Assembly: GCF_004295665.1 (NCBI RefSeq)
Contig: NZ_CP034759.1
Location: forward strand, 2,170,001 to 2,234,000
DNA length: 64,000 nt
Source: Litorilituus sediminis
Lineage (GTDB): Bacteria > Pseudomonadota > Gammaproteobacteria > Enterobacterales > Alteromonadaceae
Reading direction: 5' to 3'
Below the pieces are notes generated by a model, which worked only from the letters and a program-made list of their open reading frames with translations, was not told where the DNA came from and did no database searches. This document shows positions 56,510-64,000 of this stretch, in pieces; positions within the stretch are counted from its first letter, which is position 1; each line of letters begins with the position of its first letter. The position numbers were made by a program, and so were the translations under genes.

Positions 56510-59332
56510 TCATGACTGGATACGCGCTAATAGTGCTTTTGCCTTATGCTTTTCGCTGAAATCTTGGCGGCTATTAACTGACTTCTTAAGGTATTTTTGT
56601 GCTTCATTATGACGTTCTAAATCATACAAGGTAGCACCTAAATGGTATTGTACTTCGGCATTATCAAAATCTTTAGTTAATGCTTGACGAAACAATGCTA
56701 ATGCGACCTCTTTATTACCCATGCGTGATTCTATCCAGCCTAAGGTGTCGATAATTGCGACATTATTTTTTAAGTAGCTATAGGCTTTTCTAGCGTGATG
56801 CAGTGCTAAGTCCGCCTCATCCAGTTCATAAAGTACATTGGCATAGTTATTAAGTAAGATGGGCAGTTCACCATAATCAGCAAGTAATTGCTGATAAGCT
56901 TGCCCTGATTTTTGCAGTTGCTGACTTTGGCGATAACAATCAGCCAGTGCAATACTCACTTGTAAATCATCACCATGCGCTTTTAGCCAGCTAACTAAAT
57001 AGGTAATCGCCTTATTTGCTTGTTTTTGTTTTTTGAAACTTTTATACACACCTAAAATAGCAACCTTTGAGGGCTCAATAGTAAGTGCTTTAAGGTAGTG
57101 CTGCTCAGCTAAATCATAGTTGTGTAGTTGGTAATATAGTTTGCCCTGCAATACCTCAGCTAGCCCCTCATCTTTACTAATATCTTTTATCGTAGCAATT
57201 AATTGTAAGGCGTATTTTTCGTCCTGCTGTAGCATAATAATATCGAGCAAGCCTAAATAGGCTGGCAAATATTGCTCATTTGCAACCATAGCTTTTTTAA
57301 ACGAGCTTATTGCCGCAGTATTATTCTTAGCCTGTAATTGCACTCTAGCTATTTGAACATATATTCCCGCTTTATTAGCAACGTGGTCTAATACATCTTT
57401 TAAGCTATCTGCTGCTTGCTGATACTGCTTATTAGTTTGATAGAATTTTGCCACAAGTAAGCGTGATGCCACATGCTTGCTATGGCTAGAAACAAAGGCT
57501 TCAGTAACTAATAGCGCTTGAGCAAGCTCTCCTTCACGCGCTAAAGCTTTCGCGTATTTTTCAACAATAAAAAAGCTATTCTTATCTAATGCATATGCTT
57601 TTTTAAGCCATAGCATGCTGTTTTTATGATCGTTATTTAATAAATAAGCATCTGACACTTCTGCCATAATCAGGCTATTTTTAGGAAACTGCTTTAACTT
57701 ATCCTGCAAGAAGGCTAATGCCTTGGCTGGGTTACCGCTAATATTATCCATACGAGCTAAATGAATCATTGCCAACACATTGCTATCATCCAGTGAAATC
57801 GCGGTATCAAATGCTGAACGGGCTAACTCTAACTGCTTGTTATGACCATAAAGCACACCAATGCGTTGATAGTAGTAGCTATTTTCTGGAAACTCTCTTA
57901 ACAAAGACTCCATTACCTTAATTGCATCCAAGTACTGTTTACTCTGCTGATAAGAGTCAACTAATAGCAGCTTAACTTGAGTGGCACTGACCGTATCATC
58001 TTTAATAGATAACAAGGCTTTAATTGCGCCATGATAATCACCAGATTGAATATTCGATTTAGCTAAGTTAGTTAATCCTTGTGAAGACTCAGGGTTCATA
58101 GTCAACACTTGCTTAAAGTAATATTCCGCTTTATCAGTATTTTTCTGCTGCAAATATGCCAAACCTAATAAAGATAAAATGCGAATATCATTTGGCTGAT
58201 TAATATTAGCCTTGATTAGTAAACTACGTGCCGTTTCAGCTTGCTGCTGCATCAACTCTACACTCGCCAGCATAAGCACCGCATTGACTTCTAGTTCAGC
58301 ATAACTCAAAAACTTAGTCAGGTAGTGTCTGGCATCGTCTAAGCGGCCAAACTGATAACTTACTTGACCCGCTAAATAGTAGTAATCAGGTGTATTTTTC
58401 ATTACATCGTCAGGCACGCCGGCTAAGGTCACCATAACTTGTGTTATGGCGGTTTGACTTAATTGTTGTTCCTGCATTTGCGTCGCTAAGAGAATTGCTT
58501 TTAAGTAACCTGCTCTTGGCTCATTAGGGATCTTAGCCAAGATATATTCAATATCTTGTTCCGCTTTATTATGTTGCTTTAGGTTGATTAGCAGCATAGC
58601 CCGAGTCAAGCGAGCAGAAAGATGCTCTGGGCTAATAGCTACTGCTTGATTAATCGCCATTAAGGCCTGATTTGGCTGCTGTTGATGTTGTAATATTTTT
58701 GCTTTTAATATCCAGCTGTTAGCCAACGGCGCATCTGAACTTAGCGCTTGTTCGACAAAATTAAGGGCTAAATCAACTCGTTTATTTTGCAAGGCAATTT
58801 GCGCTCTACCTAAAAGTGCTAACTGGCTTTGGCTATCAATGGCTAATGCTTGTTTAAAAGCAATATCAGCAGCGCGATATTGATGAACTCCAATTAATGC
58901 CTGACCTCGAAATATTTTTAAATCTCGCTCAATACTACGTTGAAAAACGCTTGATTCTGTTATCTCTATGACTTTGCGATATTGCTTTTGTAATAAATAA
59001 GCATGGGCGAATAAACTGATAATATGGTCATCATCAACAAGGTCACTATCAACTCGGTTAAGCTCAACTTCTGCGGCTACGCCATTACCTTGCTGTAAAT
59101 AGACTTGCGTTAATAGTACTCGGGCAGGCACATGCTTATCGTCTTGTTGCAATATATTTTTCAGATGTACTAAAGCGGTACCATTATCTTGCTGCTCAAA
59201 AGCAATCAAGGCTTGCTCATAATACTGATTAATCGTTTCATTCGCATAGGCAAATTGCATTGTCCAGCATAATACGCTTACACATGCCAATGTACCTAAA
59301 CTACTTCCCTTAATGTTTGATAACCATTTCAT
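56510..59332 (-). CDS. prsT: PrsT-like TPR-repeat protein of the PEP-CTERM/exosortase system
   Basis: This 940-residue exported protein is built almost wholly from tetratricopeptide repeats (about twenty; for example ALLGRAQIALQNKRVDLALNFVEQAL and NYANVLYELDEADLALHHARKAY). A signal peptide (ending near YANE, residue 31) has no lipobox cysteine, so it is not the lipoprotein form. The layout (signal, many TPRs, LKNILQQDDKHVPARVLLTQVYLQQG near the start) is that of PrsT, encoded with exosortase A/PEP-CTERM systems. No exosortase is in the window. It is divergent from a protein with an exosortase-type tail. Confidence 0.8.
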   Translation of the reverse strand: MKWLSNIKGSSLGTLACVSVLCWTMQFAYANETINQYYEQALIAFEQQDNGTALVHLKNILQQDDKHVPARVLLTQVYLQQGNGVAAEVELNRVDSDLVDDDHIISLFAHAYLLQKQYRKVIEITESSVFQRSIERDLKIFRGQALIGVHQYRAADIAFKQALAIDSQSQLALLGRAQIALQNKRVDLALNFVEQALSSDAPLANSWILKAKILQHQQQPNQALMAINQAVAISPEHLSARLTRAMLLINLKQHNKAEQDIEYILAKIPNEPRAGYLKAILLATQMQEQQLSQTAITQVMVTLAGVPDDVMKNTPDYYYLAGQVSYQFGRLDDARHYLTKFLSYAELEVNAVLMLASVELMQQQAETARSLLIKANINQPNDIRILSLLGLAYLQQKNTDKAEYYFKQVLTMNPESSQGLTNLAKSNIQSGDYHGAIKALLSIKDDTVSATQVKLLLVDSYQQSKQYLDAIKVMESLLREFPENSYYYQRIGVLYGHNKQLELARSAFDTAISLDDSNVLAMIHLARMDNISGNPAKALAFLQDKLKQFPKNSLIMAEVSDAYLLNNDHKNSMLWLKKAYALDKNSFFIVEKYAKALAREGELAQALLVTEAFVSSHSKHVASRLLVAKFYQTNKQYQQAADSLKDVLDHVANKAGIYVQIARVQLQAKNNTAAISSFKKAMVANEQYLPAYLGLLDIIMLQQDEKYALQLIATIKDISKDEGLAEVLQGKLYYQLHNYDLAEQHYLKALTIEPSKVAILGVYKSFKKQKQANKAITYLVSWLKAHGDDLQVSIALADCYRQSQQLQKSGQAYQQLLADYGELPILLNNYANVLYELDEADLALHHARKAYSYLKNNVAIIDTLGWIESRMGNKEVALALFRQALTKDFDNAEVQYHLGATLYDLERHNEAQKYLKKSVNSRQDFSEKHKAKALLARIQS

Positions 59333-59577
59333 TTACTTTTCCCATGTCGAAATATTTTACAATTTGAAAATATGACCTTGCCTACAAAGCAAAAAACAAC
59401 ACCAAGCAACTGATTAATAGATAAAAATCAATCAAGGCACAGTTTTTGTATAATGTATATACAAGCCCTGAAAAAAGTATACATCAGTAAATGCGAACGG
59501 TGTTAGTAGTAATTTTGAACACCTATTTGTTCAGGGCTAAATAATAAAACGGACTCTTAATAACTTTTGGAATGACA

Positions 59578-60429
59578 ATGTCTTTAATGCAAAAATTTTT
59601 AACTCCCATGGGGGCCCTCGCCTTAATCGCGACTTCATCAGTATTTGCTAGCGATATTCCTATTGATAATCATATCGTTTACGACCGCGGCGACCAGGTA
59701 TACGGTGGCGCAAATTATGAAGTAGACAGAATGGTGGTCAATTGGGATGTAAATGACCAGATTACCGTAGACATCTATACCAACTTTGGCGCCAACAATA
59801 ACGACCATACCGGTGATAACGTTCGTGGAGGTCGCAGTATCATTTATGGTGACTTATTACTAGGAACTACTGGTAGCGCTACAGATTTCAATTATGCATT
59901 CTCTTTAGGTGAATTAACCCCTGAAGTTGCAAGCTACCCAGATGAGCTTAGTGGTGGCTGGGATAACTATTACGGCGGCACAAAAACAGCAGGTTATGAG
60001 CGCTACTACCGTCATGCTGAAGACACCAACAATAGTTACTCAACGGGTGGTTTATACGCTATTAATAATACTCTGTCTTCAACACCTGATTATCACGTTG
60101 GCGGTGGTGTTGAAGTAGGACAAGTATTTGGCGACGTTACTGATAGAAATAACAAGGCCGGTAATGGCATTTGGTCTGTTAACAACTCTTCTGTAGATTT
60201 TGATATTTTCAGTTTCAGCTTTAACGTAGCTAATATTGAAGCATTTCAAAATGCTGATCAGCTTGCATTAAGTTGGACTATGTCTTGTTACAACGATGTC
60301 GTTACAGCACTAATTAGCAAAACAAGCAACCCTGTACCAGTTCCACTACCAGCAACGAGCCTACTGCTAGTATTGGCTTTACTAGTGTTAAGAAAACAAA
60401 GTAGCCAAACCAATAAACTATTAGCTTAA
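59578..60429 (+). CDS. Exported protein with PEP-CTERM/VPLPA-like C-terminal sorting tail
   Basis: This exported protein of about 283 residues has a signal peptide (MSLMQKFLTPMGALALIATSSVFAS). A beta-rich, Asn/Gly/Asp-rich body follows, ending in LALSWTMSCYNDVV, a string typical of this PEP-CTERM family. The last part is a short tail VPVPLPATSLLLVLALLVLRK: a proline motif, a single hydrophobic helix and basic residues, which exosortases recognise. The start may be 59578 or the ATG six bases earlier. It is the likely substrate of an exosortase, with the TPR gene next to it. A terminator follows. Confidence 0.75.
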   Translation: MSLMQKFLTPMGALALIATSSVFASDIPIDNHIVYDRGDQVYGGANYEVDRMVVNWDVNDQITVDIYTNFGANNNDHTGDNVRGGRSIIYGDLLLGTTGSATDFNYAFSLGELTPEVASYPDELSGGWDNYYGGTKTAGYERYYRHAEDTNNSYSTGGLYAINNTLSSTPDYHVGGGVEVGQVFGDVTDRNNKAGNGIWSVNNSSVDFDIFSFSFNVANIEAFQNADQLALSWTMSCYNDVVTALISKTSNPVPVPLPATSLLLVLALLVLRKQSSQTNKLLA

Positions 60430-60434
60430 AACAT

Positions 60435-60463
60435 AAAGCCCAGCATCATTGCTGGGCTTTTTG
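60435..60463 (+). terminator. Terminator after the PEP-CTERM-type gene
   Basis: AAAGCCCAGC and GCTGGGCTTT with a 6-base loop and trailing T. Weakly bidirectional, since the small gene converges on it. Confidence 0.88.
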
Positions 60464-60486
60464 TCATAGCTGAATAAATTCGCTAA

Positions 60487-60678
60487 TTAATAGTAACTGT
60501 CTTTTTCGTTATGCGCTTGAGGATCTTCGATGATTTCATTGAAGTCGACTTCAAAACTGTTATTGTTTTTTGTATCTGCCATATAAATGGTACGGGTTGA
60601 ATCATCAATCCAGGTTACTGTACCACTGCCTTTCTTACTGCCACATTTCATACCTATATGTATATCGCTAAACTCCAT
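60487..60678 (-). CDS. Small beta-rich protein, unknown
   Basis: This 63-residue protein has a strong ribosome site (GGGGGG, 4 bases before ATG). The sequence MEFSDIHIGMKCGSKKGSGTVTWIDDSTRTIYMADTKNN is suggestive of a small SH3-like barrel, and the tail is charged. I do not recognise a family. It is monocistronic and convergent with the PEP-CTERM-type gene. A 450-base gap follows, mostly filled by repeat copy 3. Confidence 0.65.
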   Translation of the reverse strand: MEFSDIHIGMKCGSKKGSGTVTWIDDSTRTIYMADTKNNNSFEVDFNEIIEDPQAHNEKDSYY

Positions 60679-60770
60679 AAGCCCCCCTATTTAATTGCCA
60701 GAAATACACCCGTACAGGGTTAGATATCTCAACTTGGCATAAGTTCAAAAATTATACAAGTATTAACTTA

Positions 60771-61085
60771 ATACCAACTGAAATAATGCTTTAGTCATCT
60801 CAGAGCTATGTCTGAGAAGAGAGAACAAGAAAGATATTGTGACAATATAGTTATTCTATATTGAACAAATCTGCCGCAGTTATCTTGCCTCTGACAAGCT
60901 CCCGAAGGGCGAGTTTAAAAGACTGATATGCTGCGTTGCTGAACTTAACAAGGACGCTGCATGGATGCAGTATATTAGAGAATGCAGGAGCACATTCTCC
61001 TGAATAACCATTCTTTTCATTCAGCGCCTTGCCTCTAAATCTTTTAATTCTCGCTGAGAGAGCAAATCATTTTTTCATCTGGTAT
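60771..61085. repeat. Dispersed palindromic repeat, full copy 3 (315 bp, opposite orientation)
   Basis: Read in reverse, it shows the copy 1 blocks in order: GCGAGAATTAAAAG, GGCAAGGCGCT, AAAGAATGGTTAT, AGCAACGC, CTTTTAAACTCGCCCTT, and both ends start ATACCA as inverted repeats. It is about 50 bases longer than copy 1 because of an extra middle stretch. It carries no gene. Confidence 0.8.
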
Positions 61086-61128
61086 AAGTATAGTGATAAA
61101 TAATAAAAGTGGGCAGTTTTTGCTTTTA

Positions 61129-62313
61129 CTACGGCGTATATAAACAGCCTAAGGTGCAGCCACGCTGGGCTCCCGTTACTGAAGGTAGGTTACTCACTAA
61201 TTGATGATCATAAGCATAGGCAAGCCAAGCAAACGTCATCGCTTCAATGGCATCAATATCAACACCAACATCGCTAGATAAGCGAACATCAAAGCTTGCC
61301 GATGCACGAGTTTGTTGTAAATCATCAGCTATGAGCGCGGCTAAATTGTCATTGTGGGCACCACCACCGCATAGATAAACCTCAGCATTTTGGCTTACAC
61401 TGCTAATTGCCTGTGCTAGCGATTTAGCCGTTAAGGCAGCTAAGCTTGCCTGTATATCTTTCGCTGCCAGTGTTTGCTGGTATGATTGTTCAAAGGCGGT
61501 TAAATGCGCGAGTAACCAGTGAATATTAAAGTATTCTCGGCCAGTACTTTTCGGCGCGGGTTTATTAAAAAATTCATCTTGTAAAAACTGAGTTAATAGT
61601 GCTTGATTACAGGTACCGCTACTTGCCCACTTACCCTTGCTATCATACTTTTTACTGCTATTGGGATGGTTTTTCTGATACCAATCATCAAGTAAAGCAT
61701 TAGCAGGCCCAGTATCAAAACCAATAACGTGAGCGGATTCTGCAATAGGTAAATAACTAATATTAGCTATACCGCCAAGGTTAACTACAACCACATCACG
61801 GCGATTCTTTTTAAACACTTGTTGATGAAATGCTGGTACTAATGGCGCACCTTGACCACCTAAAGCGATATCTTTTTGCCGGAATTGCCCAATAACACGA
61901 ATATTTGTTAAACAAGCAAGCGTTTGGCTACAACCAATTTGCACGGTAAAAGGATAAGCTTGGCTAGGTCGATGGCGAATGGTTTGCCCGTGATTACCTA
62001 TGGCAATAATATCGTCAACTGATAGCTTTTGTTGGCCAATAAAAGCTAAAACACACTGTGAAAAAAAATATGCTAATTCAATATCTAAACTAAACGCCAG
62101 TTCTATTTCGTTATGATTTGGGCAATATAAAGCCGTTATTTTCTTATTTAATGCAGGTGAATAAGCTTGATAATAACTAGCAACGAGTTTTGCTTTACCT
62201 TGTGTAAAACTCACTAAGGCTAAATCAACCCCATCAGCGCTGGTACCCGACATCAAGCCGATATAATATTTACCTGCCAATAATGATATATCAGCTTCTA
62301 TATTAGTCTTCAC
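61129..62313 (-). CDS. anmK: Anhydro-N-acetylmuramic acid kinase
   Basis: This 394-residue enzyme converts anhydroMurNAc, released by lytic transglycosylases, to MurNAc-6-phosphate for recycling. The N-terminal YYIGLMSGTSADGVDLALV (phosphate and catalytic residues), GNHGQTIRHRP, VVNLGGIANISYLP and FDTGPANALLDDW are conserved. It overlaps mepM by 11 bases, and the mepM-anmK pairing is usual in this group. Confidence 0.96.
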   Translation of the reverse strand: MKTNIEADISLLAGKYYIGLMSGTSADGVDLALVSFTQGKAKLVASYYQAYSPALNKKITALYCPNHNEIELAFSLDIELAYFFSQCVLAFIGQQKLSVDDIIAIGNHGQTIRHRPSQAYPFTVQIGCSQTLACLTNIRVIGQFRQKDIALGGQGAPLVPAFHQQVFKKNRRDVVVVNLGGIANISYLPIAESAHVIGFDTGPANALLDDWYQKNHPNSSKKYDSKGKWASSGTCNQALLTQFLQDEFFNKPAPKSTGREYFNIHWLLAHLTAFEQSYQQTLAAKDIQASLAALTAKSLAQAISSVSQNAEVYLCGGGAHNDNLAALIADDLQQTRASASFDVRLSSDVGVDIDAIEAMTFAWLAYAYDHQLVSNLPSVTGAQRGCTLGCLYTP

Positions 62314-63706
62314 TTGCTAAACCATTAGCTGAACCAGCTTGCATCGACAAGACCGCACTTTTCACACCATTTAGCTCTTCTATGCGCTTATTTGCCAACG
62401 CAGTAAATTCTGCTTTGTATTTTTTCGCGATAGGTTTGGCATCAGGCAATTTAACGGTTCTTGGATTTCTATGCACGCCATTTAATAAGAATTCATAATG
62501 TAAGTGCGGCCCTGCCGCTAAACCAGTAGCACCAACATAACCAATGACCTGACCTTGCTTCACTCGCTGGCCTTTTTTAACTGAAGGTCGTTTGGAAAAG
62601 TGTAAATACTTAGTCACTATGCCATTGCCATGCTGAATAAATACATAATTACCATTGTATTTATTATACGTTGCATGAGTTACTTTACCATTACCCGCAG
62701 CTACAACAGGTGTGCCAGTTTTGGCTGCGTAATCAATACCATTATGTGCTTTCCAGCGTTTTTGCACAGGATGAAAACGCTTAGGTTTAAAGCTAGAGCT
62801 TATATACTTAAAATTCACCGGCGCACGTAAAAACGCCTTACGCATACTTTTACCATCGGGCGTGTAATATTCGCCATCGGTAAATCTTACCGCTTGAAAT
62901 ACTTCACCTTGGTTTACAAACTCTGCCGCTAAAATATTGCCTGTGCCAATATATTCGCCATCAACATACTGCTGTTCATAAATAACATGGAAACTATCGT
63001 CTTCACGTATATCTTGTGCAAAATCGATATCCCAACCAAAAATATTGGCAAAGTTAATTATTTGACTGTCAGTTAACCCCGCTTTAACGCCAGCATTCCA
63101 AAAGCTCGAGGTAATTTGGCCACTACTAAAGTTTTCTCTTACTTCAACAGTTTTACTTTCTTTATGCGCTTGATAACGATCACCAACCAAGTTAATAAAC
63201 AAGGTTTCTGTTTTAGACAAAGGGTATTCTAAAGCCACCAATTGCTTATTTTCATCACTACCAATACGAATTTTATCGCCGACATTGATCTTTTTCAGTA
63301 ACTTACTTTCTTCACCTTTTGCAGTACTTACCGCATAAGTTGTTTGCGCACTAAAACCTAAACGCTTAAAAATCCTTGCTAGTGAATCCCCTTTGCGTAC
63401 CTTAGCAGTTTGCCACGATAAATGGATTTTTTGCTCTGAAGATACGGGTTTTGCTTCTGGGTCAACAACGACGATATCTTGCTTAGCGACCTCAACTTTA
63501 GGTAGTGCGATTGGTTTACTGTCAGTGATGGGTTGTGACTGCTGCGGTAAAGCAACTTGATAACGCTGCCCTACGGCCAATTGATTAACCTCAACTTCCT
63601 CTTCGCTAGGCCATATCAGCATGATTAGCATAATAGACAGTAACGAACTAATAACGATGCGATGTAACTTGGGTAACTGTAAAAAAGTTTCTATGAGGTT
63701 TTTCAA
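62303..63706 (-). CDS. mepM: Murein endopeptidase MepM-like (M23, LysM/OapA)
   Basis: This 467-residue membrane-anchored enzyme cuts cell-wall cross-links so that new glycan can be inserted. One membrane segment (about 17-32) is followed by a linker, an OapA/LysM-like region (KVRKGDSLARIFKRLGFS, about 95-160) and the M23 domain (about 315-415). The zinc motifs of that domain are AHNGIDYAAKTGTP and the later GPHLHYEF. Complete, it begins about 275 bases from the divergent gene at the window end. Confidence 0.94.
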   Translation of the reverse strand: MKNLIETFLQLPKLHRIVISSLLSIMLIMLIWPSEEEVEVNQLAVGQRYQVALPQQSQPITDSKPIALPKVEVAKQDIVVVDPEAKPVSSEQKIHLSWQTAKVRKGDSLARIFKRLGFSAQTTYAVSTAKGEESKLLKKINVGDKIRIGSDENKQLVALEYPLSKTETLFINLVGDRYQAHKESKTVEVRENFSSGQITSSFWNAGVKAGLTDSQIINFANIFGWDIDFAQDIREDDSFHVIYEQQYVDGEYIGTGNILAAEFVNQGEVFQAVRFTDGEYYTPDGKSMRKAFLRAPVNFKYISSSFKPKRFHPVQKRWKAHNGIDYAAKTGTPVVAAGNGKVTHATYNKYNGNYVFIQHGNGIVTKYLHFSKRPSVKKGQRVKQGQVIGYVGATGLAAGPHLHYEFLLNGVHRNPRTVKLPDAKPIAKKYKAEFTALANKRIEELNGVKSAVLSMQAGSANGLASED

Positions 63707-63980
63707 GGAATTACTACTTTATCTTTATCTAATCTTAAGCCAATAAGCTTGGGGAAACAGGATCATTTTCACCTACTATAACAAAACTTTTAAAAAAAAT
63801 ACCGCTAGAACTTGCTTTAGGGTTTTATCCCAACACTAAAGTGCAGTAGAATTCAGCTAACTATGACCTTAATTTGTCTACCTTTTAGCAACTGCAGCCA
63901 AAATCGCTTAACCATAAGCGACAATCAGTCAATGTAAACGTGGCAAATTAACCCAATCTTTTTACCTGTGGAGCCTAGCA

Positions 63981-64000
63981 ATGACAGATGTCAATCAAGC
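63981..64000 (+). CDS. tyrS: Start of a gene, probably tyrS (cut by window edge)
   Basis: An ATG at 63981, preceded by GTGGAG, opens a frame reading MTDVNQ before the window ends. Divergence from mepM-anmK and this start fit tyrosyl-tRNA synthetase, which occupies this place in related genomes. Only six residues are visible, so the call is by context. Confidence 0.45.

Overview
The window reads as chromosomal DNA of a low-GC marine gammaproteobacterium of the Alteromonadales, most likely Colwelliaceae (Colwellia or Thalassotalea type). This rests on gene content and order (str/rpo/rpl cluster with two tuf genes; anmK-mepM next to an apparent tyrS; glnA-DUF4124-ntrB-ntrC; an exosortase-type protein pair), AT-rich intergenic DNA, and a dispersed palindromic repeat family of a kind seen in this group. 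The assignment is inferred from protein similarity and gene order; no search was run.

Positions 1 to about 9500 are the right part of a mobile island. It holds the 3' end of a type I restriction gene (hsdR), a multi-membrane protein, a leftward IncW-like mobilisation block (MobF relaxase-helicase, VirD4/TrwB-type coupling protein, TrwA-like ribbon-helix-helix protein, two unknown genes), a 670-base gene-free segment with phased 10-bp repeats, a consensus promoter and three hairpins (candidate oriT), two small overlapping ORFs, the collapsed remains of a DNA methyltransferase, and a PrtN/AlpA-like regulator. No integrase and no mating-pair genes are visible here, so this looks like a mobilisable rather than self-conjugative element whose left half lies outside the window.

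Positions 9.7-30 kb are a mixed chromosomal stretch: an unknown membrane protein, a NagX-like protein, Zur, a CheX-type phosphatase, a chemoreceptor with an NIT sensor, UbiX, an orphan peptide deformylase, Mpl, two tandem DUF481 outer-membrane-type proteins, glnA with a sigma-54/NtrC control region, a DUF4124 protein, NtrB, NtrC, a MerC-like membrane protein with a possible Zur operator, two unknown exported proteins, and EpmA.

Positions 30-49.6 kb are the translation/transcription core, all on the minus strand: tRNA(Thr,Tyr,Gly,Thr)-tufB, tRNA-Trp-secE-nusG, rplKA, rplJL-rpoBC, and rpsL-rpsG-fusA-tufA. Promoters of near-consensus form and hairpins or terminators can be read directly between the units. 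The two EF-Tu copies differ at four residues and share a terminator hairpin.

Positions 49.7-64 kb hold coaX-birA-murB, a divergent Nramp-like transporter, a periplasmic isoaspartyl peptidase, an NhaC-type antiporter, a TPR protein of the PEP-CTERM/exosortase type (PrsT) divergent from a short C-terminally anchored exported protein, a small beta-rich protein, a full copy of the dispersed repeat, anmK-mepM, and the first codons of a gene that is probably tyrS.

The points most worth following up are the oriT-like control region with its unknown genes, the dispersed repeat family (one copy appears to serve as part of a terminator), the unusually structured rpsG-fusA spacer, the Nramp-like protein lacking the metal-binding motif, and the exosortase substrate/TPR pair.
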